A stretch of DNA of 64,000 nucleotides. Source: Bursaphelenchus xylophilus. Lineage: Eukaryota; Nematoda; Chromadorea; Rhabditida; Aphelenchoididae. The position numbers and the translations under genes were made by a program. The notes under the pieces were generated by a model, which worked only from the letters and a program-made list of their open reading frames with translations, did no database searches and had not been told where the DNA came from. How positions within the stretch are numbered: the first letter of the stretch is position 1; each line of letters opens with the position of its first letter. Positions 56,008 through 64,000 of this stretch are shown here, one piece after another. The stretch covers positions 10,416,001 through 10,480,000 of the forward strand of contig CAJFCV020000004.1 of the NCBI GenBank assembly GCA_904066235.2, read 5' to 3'.

Positions 56008-57248
56008 TAGCGAAATTAACGATTTGGTTTGCTTACGTTTCCACATTATGGCAACGCGCGATGCGCGCGTCACATAAGGAAAGCGTGTTTATCAAGGACT
56101 ACAATTAAAACGCAAATTTCTTGCCAGAATCGGCTCACAAGCGGATCCCAACCCAAAATTTCGCTTATATACTGCCTGTGATACGTACAAAAAAGGGTTC
56201 ACGCGATAGCAACTTGAAGTCCCGCGCTTGTTTTCAGATCGTACTATTGCAACCCGCTACGAACCTACAATTACGCTGCACTCCAATTCGCGCTAAAAAA
56301 GGGGTACACTAACCAAAAATGAACCCCCCGAAAATAATGAATGCCATGGAAACATGTAGTATGTATCATGCCACCAGGCCCGGTTCATAGAGCGTCCGCA
56401 GCGATGTATGCATAGAGCAGACCGAAGAGCGGAGTCAAAGCACAAAATAGAACGAATTTCAGCGGCCAAGACACAATTTGTAGTAGTAGGGATCGTATAC
56501 GGACGTTGGCGGAAATAATACTTGTAATCTACGTGGCAGGCTATGTAACAAATCTAAGAGGGCTCGGTTGCAAAATCGGATCCAAATGAACAGCTGAGCA
56601 GCTCGCGGGATGTTTTTGGGGCAATATAAAAAGAAAACGTTACATAGAATATATGTAGTAGCAGTTGTAAACCTCCCCAAAATTATGCTCATGATCCACC
56701 AAGACCGCGCTTCGATCCTTGACGACCGTAACCGAGTGTGCACTATTAAACGATCCTGACGATGGGCGTCGACAAAAACGAAAGAGAGGCGGGCGTGAAG
56801 ACAAAAAAGAACCGATTTTCGGTCGTATCTCTCCTCCGAACTTCGCACGGAAAAAGATAAGTTTGTGCGGAGATGCACTATTATATATACTCCACAGGGA
56901 AAACATATTGACTTGCCCTTTTAGCCCGAATGGTCTGTTGAGTAACCAATTCGCGACTTACTGTAGGATTTTGGCGGGTTTTCGCATAGCGCGACACAAA
57001 CATGGCTCTCGGTGGAGGTGTAGCGAGAGGGTGGGAGGGAGGAGGGCTAATCCCAGAATAGGTCAAAAGAATTTTAAAAAATGGTAAGGGGGGACCAAGG
57101 TCATTTTTGCAATTACACCCCTGACTCACGGGTCGGGCTTGGCTTATAATACCGGCCCGGCCAAAGCAAGCTTTAAACGAGCTTCACTTTTAACGAGCTT
57201 TTTTTTCTTCGAAGGATTACCGTAGAGTTTTGTAACCCTAATAAATTT

Positions 57249-57390
57249 TATCATTCTGTCGGTAAAATAATGACCACTTCGTCGCATCGAAAATTCGTCG
57301 CCGAGAAGACGAATTCTGCCGCGGCAAAATCAAATTTTTTTGCATGTCAGCGAATGACATTGCACTCACCATGTTCCCGACAAAGTGATA
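57249..57390. mobile_element. TIR-A element
   Basis: Ends tatcattctgtcggtaaaat and catgttcccgacaaagtgat. Confidence 0.75.
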
Positions 57391-57540
57391 GCAAGGGAAA
57401 GGCGAAAAAAATGAAGTAGCCCTTTAAACGTATTATATCATGATTAAATTTGAGCAATAATACTACACTTACCACCGTTTTGCTATTTCTGTATGCACTT
57501 TATGAGCTTTCATCTAACACAAATATACGAATTTTATAAC

Positions 57541-57696
57541 CAGTCTGTCGGGAAAATAATGAGCACTCTGTCGCATTGAAAATCGCATCGCCTCCGAGAA
57601 GATGAATTGTGTCGCGGCAAAATCACATCGCTTTTTCACTTCCGTGTCGCAGTTGGCGCAGCCAAAAATATACTCATTGTTTTTCCGACAGATTGA
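57541..57696. mobile_element. TIR-A element
   Basis: Ends cagtctgtcgggaaaataat and attgtttttccgacagattg. Confidence 0.8.
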
Positions 57697-57700
57697 TATT

Positions 57701-57837
57701 GTCAATCTGTCGGAAAAATAATGTGGGTTTGTCGCTGCAAGGTTCCTCTCCTCGTCGCAATCGCCAAATCGTATCGCCGTCGCAAGCCATGATATACGAC
57801 TTCATCGAGTCCACATTATTTTCCCGATAGATTTCTA
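57701..57837. mobile_element. TIR-A-related element with a different interior
   Basis: Ends gtcaatctgtcggaaaaata and cattattttcccgatagatt belong to TIR-A, but the interior (ggtttgtcgctgcaaggttc ...) does not match the standard copies. Confidence 0.7.
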
Positions 57838-58020
57838 CTATCATTCTGTCTGGAAAATTCTGTGGATTGGTCGGAGAAATTTTCATGACTGGCGCATCAA
57901 AATTACCCCTTCTTGTTGCAGCGGCACACCAAATCGGTAGCCGCGGCTAGCTGTGGCAAGGCGATAATGAGCGATTCTAAGGCCCCACCAATTCACATGA
58001 TTTTCCCCAGAAACTAATAG
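57838..58020. mobile_element. TIR-A-related element, degenerate
   Basis: Left tatcattctgtctggaaaat and right gattttccccagaaactaat; the interior is partly like the preceding variant. Confidence 0.5.
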
Positions 58021-58114
58021 TTACATATACAAAAAATAAAGTAACTCAAACCAAAGGATCACAAAAATAACAGAAAAAGACCGAAACTCAGCTGCAGAAT
58101 CGTCCTCATTCTTC

Positions 58115-58255
58115 ATGGAGCACAAACTCCGAAAGGCTCCCGAGTTGAACAAATTCGTCCTCTCTTCCCCGACATCTCAAACGTTTTCTGGCACAAGCGG
58201 ACGTTGTACGGCTTGTCTAGGCAACACTTATATAGCCTGGTGCGTGCAAAACGGT
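58115..58255 (+). CDS. Possible exon, unknown
   Basis: ATG at 58115 opens a frame to a G|GTAAGAG donor-like site at about 58255; reading through continues to a stop at 58393. The peptide contains SSPTSQTFSGTSGRCTACLG, with a CTAC pair. The opposite strand is also open and starts a leader-like peptide (MRTILQLSFGLFLLF), so the orientation is unresolved. Confidence 0.2.
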
Positions 58256-58745
58256 AAGAGCTTTCTCCGAACCAACTTATTTCCACCGCGAAATGTCTTG
58301 TCGCTCACTCTGTTGAGTGCAACACTCTGTACCGGGTTAACCCTGCTTTATAGCCACTTTGGGGCAAAATACGCTCTCGCCGAATGTCTGTAAGCCTTCA
58401 AAGGTTGTTGAGGGCTTTGTTGAGGACGCTGTACGCACCGTTGTTTCCTTCATTTCATGTTCAATTCTAATTTTATCTGCTGTTTCGCGGAGCATACGTC
58501 ACGAACAAAAAAAGCGGTGAACGTGAGATCTGGGAGTCTGGACTTTTATGAAAATGCAAACAACGGCTTATAATTTTTAATTATAAGCAGCTGTTTACAT
58601 TTCCCTAAAAGTGCATTTGCTCTCCATCACATGCACCGGCTACGGTCAGACTTGACACACACTTTGATTAACTTGTCTGCGAGATAAAAGAGGCATTCCT
58701 TGAAGGTGTTTTTCTAGGCTAGTGTCTCAAGAGTGACGCTCGCCA

Positions 58746-60450
58746 GGGAGGTACCCCCAAGTGCGGCGCTCAGATTTCGATGAGGCTTGGCACAAATTTC
58801 GAATAATATTTTTTTCTAAAATATATACGAGAATCCTAGCTCGCAATTTGCAGGAACAACCGAGATTTTTAGATCGAAAGTCGGCGAAATTTTAGGACTT
58901 TTTGCCGAATTTCGGCGCAAAAAGTTTCATACCTATTTCTACCGTAAAGGGTAATGTTTCCACAAAAAATCAAATGTTTCCGCATGGAACTGCTAAAGTT
59001 AGGACCAAAAAATTTTTTTCTCTCTGACCGACAGTTCGGGTCAACACAAAATCGGTCCATACTGGGCGTAGAGCACATGGATACCCCTAAAAAAAGGTTT
59101 TACTAAGTGCTTACGGGATCTGGCAAATCCATAGGAAGGTCGGCGGACGCTCGGCGAAGGCTCGGCGGAGACTTGGTCAAGACCTGCAATTGCAGTGTTA
59201 CCAATTTTAGCTATTACTAACGTTAGTTTTATTTACCCTGAGTTACTGTAACATATAAAAAACAAAAATTTGTGGCAAAAAAACAAAGATCCGTAGCTTT
59301 TATCTAGATATTATTGATGTGAGTACATGTAAAATACCTCTAAAAAGGTGATACGCAATCCTAAGACCAGGCCAATCTTATTATTCCTAGTGATTAAGCC
59401 TTCTCCTAGCCTCCCCATTCATACAATGGCAAACGGACGCGATCCATAGTATTGTTGACCCAAACTGTCGCTGACCCCATTCTCTCTACGTTTGCACACA
59501 TGCTTATATGTATTATATACCAGTTATTGGCTCGTAAAATCCTTTAGCTCGCGTTTCCAAGGTAAATCGAGATATTCACTAGATTTAAACATGTGGGAAA
59601 CCATCAAAAAAGAAAAACGCGGTTTAGCGATAATCTTGCTCATTTCAAATGGTAATCTCCGTTTTTTCAAAACACAAACTATGAAGCTTTGTCTGTATCT
59701 GTAACAAGTTTGATAACTTTAAACACCCTCCCCTTTTTTTAGGTGCGTCATTTAAATTTTCTCTTTTTGCATGCTGTTTCGATATCTTCGAGATAGCATA
59801 TGGAATGAGGAGAGGCAGAGAGAAAGGAAAGGTGTCTGGAAATTACTTTCTTTCCGCCTGGAAAGACCGAGTTCTTTGGAGAAAAATCGCACGCAATCGT
59901 ATTTATTACAGTTGAGCCTGAATTCTGTGGACCACATACTAGTCGCGACATAAAGTCCTGAGAAATTTGCATAGTGCATTTTTGTTTTTCTGTCGGACCC
60001 GTCGCGGCAATTCCCCGTTTTTGCACTAGCGACATGCACTTTCGCGCGAGCTTGCCACTTTTCTTGCGTGACACAAAATGTGTCAGGACTTTATGGCACA
60101 GCTAGTATCTCACAAGCTTGTAAAAAAGAGTAGACATTTTGACATCTTGTCCATGAAGTCAGTGATTTCCGCATGCGCGACTCTAATCTTATCTGACGGG
60201 AAAGTAATGAACAAAGTTTTATTTTTTCTGGAAACATTACTCTCATTGCCAGAAATTGGATTAGGTACGAAACCTCTTGTTCCAAAATTCGGCAAAAAGT
60301 CTCAATTTTTGCCGACTTTCGATCTAAAAATCCCGGTTGGTTCTGCAAAGCGCGAGCTAGGATTCTCGCATATATCGTAGAAAAAGTTATTCTAAATTTG
60401 TGCCAAGTTCCATCAAAGTCATTGCGTCGCACTTGGGGTACTTCCCCTGT
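58746..60450. mobile_element. TIR-B-bounded segment
   Basis: Left ggtacccccaagtgcggcgc and right gcgtcgcacttggggtactt then cccctgt are inverted. A family-G repeat lies at about 59093-59190. The length suggests insertions or two elements. Confidence 0.5.
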
Positions 60451-60523
60451 AAGCTCAACAACTTGCACCGTGTGTTGCCAGAAACGGCCGAAAAAAGTCG
60501 ACGCGCTTTCTGGAACGACTAGT

Positions 60524-60688
60524 AGTCCTTCCGGAAAGTCGCTGCTGTTATTTCGGCAACATGCACTGTGAAAAAACAAAATTTTTCTTTGCACTGTGCA
60601 ATAGGTTTTTTTGGCTGTCGCTCTCAAATTGTCTTTTTTCGCACAGCGCAAATGCTAAAAGTCAATCAGACGACTTTCCGGAAGGACT
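60524..60688. mobile_element. TIR-C element
   Basis: Exact inverted ends agtccttccggaaagtcg and cgactttccggaaggact; core tttgcactgtgcaataggtt. The best-preserved copy of this family. Confidence 0.85.
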
Positions 60689-60779
60689 AATACTTTTCTT
60701 GTGAGAAAAACATTTAAAAATTGAATCTAATAAAATTTTAATCCATGCCAATGGGAAAGGCATGCTTCATCCCTTTCTA

Positions 60780-62029
60780 CAGGGTGCGCCAATAAAATCT
60801 GGACTAATATTTTTGCTTGCCCTGCGGGCTGTAACAGTACGAGAACAAAGTGGGCGATTGTGGACACGTGTAATACGTCCAAGAAGATATCTTTAAAGTT
60901 TCAGACAAAATAATCGTCTACGACACTTGTTTTGCCATCATAAGTGCATACAACTAAGGCGCCTGAAACACGGACCCCAAATTGGTCAAAAAATGGTTGC
61001 GCTATCTTTACCGTTTTATGCCATGGGCTGAAATTTACTTTTTCTGATAGAGCTCTGGTCGGTTTTTATACACTGAAATTGATTTTGCTTCATTATGACA
61101 ATTAGGCTTTTTACAGCTCGCCAAAGTTGGCTTAAAAACGGGCCCTTTTTCCCGAAAACTTCCGTTAAATCAAAGATTTTTATGTAGAAGTTTCCCTGTG
61201 TGATTCCAAACATGTTAAGCACCAGCATTGCATTTGCAAGGATAACCAGAGCCTGCCTAGTCGCCTTTCAAAGAGGATTTTTCTATCTGCTGCCTTTGGG
61301 GATGAAATAGTGATTGCAGTGGTATAATTTAATATATGCTCACTATTCGAGTGACCTTGGACTAGATATTTCTAAAAGTGATTTGGCTACATTAGCATGT
61401 ATCCAGTACACAACTCTACGTTGATTTTTACACTTAAGGCCTTTCCAACTTGTTACAAACTGCCAAAACGTTTCAAGTCCCGAATGACCGTGCCTTGAAT
61501 TCCTCCCATGAACTCTTATTTAAGCAGAAACTGTCCCCTTGTATGTGTGGATTTTCTTTTACACTATAACAATTGTCTATGTATACGCTCTGTAATCACG
61601 GAATTTTGGAGCAAGACGGGCTATAATCTGGCGTTGAGATCCTTAAAAACATAAAAATCCAAATTTTTGGGCCTTTTTTTGTTTGCGCTACCAGCGCCGC
61701 CAGATCGGCCGCCAACCATGATTCCGTTGGCTGTTACGAAGTCAACAGCACGTACTTTATATACAATAAATTTGAAGAACGTCAGTCCCGCTTAGCAGAA
61801 ATAATGGAAGAATTAATATCCCAGTCATCATCTGAAAAAAAAAATTTCTGCACCTCCAAAAACTTTTTACTATTTTTTCGCTCTTGCAATAGGCACCGAC
61901 CTGGGCATTACCGTTGCTGTACAGCACGGTTGTTACCCTTTCTAAAAGTGCTAAAAGTTTCCATTCTTAGGCCGTCCGAAAAAGGCTACATGGAATTTAG
62001 TTTAGTCCAGATTTTATTGGCGCACCCTG
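60780..62029. mobile_element. Mariner-like element, no intact transposase
   Basis: Ends cagggtgcgccaataaaatc and gattttattggcgcaccctg are exact inverted copies (matching about 28 bases), and both are flanked by TA. The length of 1250 bases is typical of a full mariner, but the interior frames are short and show no D,D(34)D catalytic core that I can recognise. Confidence 0.8.
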
Positions 62030-62389
62030 TATTTTACCTGTAAACACAAATATTTGAAAAATATCACTTTTTCAAAAAGCGAGAGGTGCGTGTATTCACG
62101 TGAGAAGGGTGTTTCTATGGTAAAAGCTTCTTGTTTTCTCTCGGCTGCTCGAGAAAAACACAAAAAAGCGAAAAAAGAGTGTTTCACAAGGAAGAAACAG
62201 AATTGTGTGCGCGATTTTTTGTCTGTTATTTTGCTCTCTAGACGGTTGAAATTGCTTGTAAAAGGTTTAACCGTCAACTAAAATTGTTGTGGCTATAAAT
62301 TTTTCGCTTTAACATGGCATATCAACCACAGGTATAGTTTTTTTCACAAATATTTTACTTTTTTTAGTTTTTCTTGAGGGGAAAATGCT

Positions 62390-62982
62390 TCTGTCTATAA
62401 GAGCGACGCTCAGATTTTGAGGAAACTCGGGAAAAATTTAGAATAATTTTTTTGCAAGGCATATGCGAGACGCCAAGCTCACTTTTTGCAGGATTGACTG
62501 AGATTTTTTGTCTAAAGTTGGCGAAAATTCGCAAATTTTTTAGCGAATTTTAGTATCAAAAGTCACATGCTTATTTCTGCAGTACAGGGTAATGTTTCTA
62601 CAAAAAATTAATTTTTTCCGCACGGAACTATCAAGGAAGCGGCTTAAAACTGTTTTTCTCTCTGATGCTCTCCGCATGTCGCGTACTCTCTCGCCAGCAA
62701 ATATAAATATCTCCGCTGCGCCTGGAAAGCGCGAGCTAAAACTTTCAGCAATTACTAAGTAGTGCTATGCGCAAAATTTTAAATGAAAAAAAAACAGAAA
62801 CGACCGAGATTTTTTGGTCGAAAGATGGCAAAAATGCGAAATTTTTTAGCGTATTTTGGCAAAGAAAGCTTTTGTTTTCGCTCAGCTAGGTACACATGTC
62901 TCAAAAAAAGTTTAAAGTGCCAATTTTTATGTATGGTATAAAGATATGAGCGTCCCATGACACTTTGGAGTACTTCCCGTGT
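62390..62982. mobile_element. TIR-B element, degenerate
   Basis: Left ctataagagcgacgctcaga and right atgagcgtcccatgacactt then tggagtacttcccgtgt; ends 47 bases before the LTR. Confidence 0.5.
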
Positions 62983-63029
62983 ATGTTGTTTACTTGGATC
63001 CGATTTTGCAAAGTATCCTTTTTACAAGG

Positions 63030-63416
63030 TGTAATGATCAAATAATGGAAGCCGTGCGGAAACCACGTGAACACCTCCGCTACACTACGAATGGAGTGGT
63101 CAAAGGAGTTCAACCACACCCAAGGAGTTCAAGATTAATGACCACGCGCATTACGTGCGTCAAACAATGAAGAAATAATGATCGATGGCTTCCGGATTAC
63201 GAAACCGGATGAGGACACAAAGTGACTCAGCAGAAACTGAGTTCATAAAAACCAAGTTTGGAATGTGTGCAACCCAAACTACAACAACCCAATCTACTAT
63301 ATAAGCCGCCCTCGAAATCATTCGAGGAAGCGCTTCCACTCTCTTAATGCTCTTGTAATTCTCTTGTAATCATTCTCTAATAAACCTTTCTATATTATCT
63401 AAAGTCGACCATTACA
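63030..63416 (+). repeat. 5' long terminal repeat of an LTR retrotransposon
   Basis: Starts TGTAATG and ends CATTACA, a seven-base terminal inverted repeat of the TG...CA type, 387 bases long. Inside are a TATA-like tatataagcc at about 63297 and an AATAAA near 63380, in the order promoter then polyadenylation signal expected for U3-R-U5. A primer-binding site follows directly. Only one LTR is inside the window. Confidence 0.75.
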
Positions 63417-63421
63417 AAAAG

Positions 63422-63439
63422 TGGAGGTCCGCACCTCGA
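63422..63439 (+). promoter_or_regulatory. Putative primer-binding site
   Basis: The sequence tggaggtccgcacctcga starts a few bases after the LTR end with the TGG expected for pairing with a tRNA CCA 3' end. The tRNA species is not identified. Confidence 0.6.
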
Positions 63440-63600
63440 ACTCCACCGTAGTATTCATTGTCTAAAAGCCCAAGGGTCAGCACCTTAATTAATTCCCACT
63501 TGTGGGGGTCGCTGGCTTAATTAATTCCTTGGCAAAAGTGTTGTACAACCCAAAATTTGGCCAAAAAGAAAGTCACTGTCGCCGCCCTTCCGCTACATAA

Positions 63601-64000
63601 TTCACCGTGGTCCAAACCAGGAGCCAAACACAGGCTAAGGCCGTCCCCAGCTACCTACGCCAAACAGCAAGTTCAAGACGCCGTTCAGACCTCGATAATC
63701 AACCACCCGCAAAAACCGTAACCAAGCCAGTAGCACGACGAATAAAGAAGACAACCCCTCCCAAAACCGTTGTCCCCAGAAGAACCAAATCTACCTCTGC
63801 ATTTAAACAAGCAGCCGAAGGAACCCATATTTTATCAGACGGAGCCGATTCATCCCCAGAAGATCTTGCAGATCCTGAAGATTTAAATAGCTACCTTGAG
63901 AAAGCAGACGTCGTAGAACCTGAAAAGTCAAAACATTACGTTGAAAGAAACGCAGACGCGCCATCAACTTCCCACGCGCCAAATCTACAGAAGAATACTC
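63601..64000 (+). CDS. LTR retrotransposon gag-region ORF, truncated by window edge
   Basis: One frame is open from 63601 to the last base (133 codons) with no ATG visible, so translation may start upstream by another route or the frame is shifted. The peptide is first basic and Gln/Arg/Thr/Pro-rich (KPVARRIKKTTPPKTVV) and then acidic (GADSSPEDLADPEDLNSYLE), consistent with the N-terminal part of a Gag polyprotein. It lies 185 bases after the 5' LTR. No protease, reverse transcriptase or integrase is in view, so the superfamily (Gypsy, BEL/Pao or other) is undetermined. Confidence 0.5.

Larger units (their letters stand above)
53189..63029. other. Transposon-rich stretch, no firm gene
   Basis: Nearly ten kilobases dominated by elements: Tc1-like (53752-54518), TIR-B copies (54651-56007, 58746-60450, 62390-62982), four TIR-A or related copies (57249-58020), TIR-C (60524-60688) and a mariner-like element (60780-62029). 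ORFs at 56459-57087 (both strands) and 58115-58393 are protein-like in part, but I found no domain and no spliced model. Confidence 0.5.

Noticed and set aside
56459..57087. Two overlapping ORFs of 139 and 122 residues on opposite strands
   Set aside because: Both are open over the same bases, neither has a recognisable domain or splice context, and the plus-strand one runs into a repeated ggtaaggggggaccaaggtc motif.
1556..58020. Regularly recurring TIR-A sequences considered as a CRISPR-like or regulatory array
   Set aside because: The copies are inverted-repeat elements scattered at irregular distances through a eukaryotic sequence with introns, not direct repeats with spacers.

Overview
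The window looks like nuclear DNA from a nematode. Genes are split by short introns (often 32-55 bases) with GTAAG/GTAGG donors and TTTTCAG-type acceptors, and several start codons follow a TTTCAG site closely, as in trans-spliced nematode messages. The recognisable families point the same way: a cluster of serpentine chemoreceptors resembling the Srv/Srg group, a nuclear hormone receptor with the nematode-style AAFFRR DNA-binding box, and an insulin-like peptide with an extra cysteine pair. I cannot name the genus. All exon models were read by hand from splice signals, frame and phase, without transcripts or database searches.

Layout. 0.35-1.4 kb: a four-exon bZIP transcription factor (+). 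4.1-5.6 kb: a small Tyr/Cys-rich protein (+) and, convergent to it, a secreted protein with a hydrophobic tail (-). 7.9-11.1 kb: two short ORFs and one 105-residue ORF of unknown nature. 11.5-27.1 kb: a chemoreceptor cluster: a receptor whose first exon I cannot find, two complete near-identical paralogues in a tandem segmental duplication (about 14.06-20.3 and 21.3-25.7 kb), and a decayed fourth copy interrupted at its 3' end by a GGGCCGGGCC-rich element. 29.6-30.1 kb: two minisatellites in opposite orientation. 30.6-31.7 kb: an insulin-like gene (-). 31.7-45.0 kb: repeats and a few doubtful ORFs. 45.0-46.7 kb: a two-exon gene of unknown function whose stop codon overlaps the start of the next gene, a pepsin-type aspartic protease (46.7-49.55 kb, +). 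49.5-53.2 kb: a nuclear hormone receptor (-) whose last exon appears to overlap the protease's final exon on the opposite strand. 53.2-63.0 kb: mostly transposon remnants. 63.03 kb to the end: the 5' LTR, primer-binding site and start of the gag region of an LTR retrotransposon cut by the window edge.

The most striking property is repeat content. One family of roughly 130-160 base inverted-repeat elements (here TIR-A, ends CAGTCTGTCGGGAAAATAA) has close to 40 copies, about one per 1.6 kb, many of them in introns of the protease, receptor and chemoreceptor genes. At least six other inverted-repeat families, two larger palindromes of about 0.95 and 1.4 kb, and two Tc1/mariner-like elements with TA target sites are interleaved and in places nested. 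No intact transposase was found, so the driving enzymes must lie elsewhere or be extinct.
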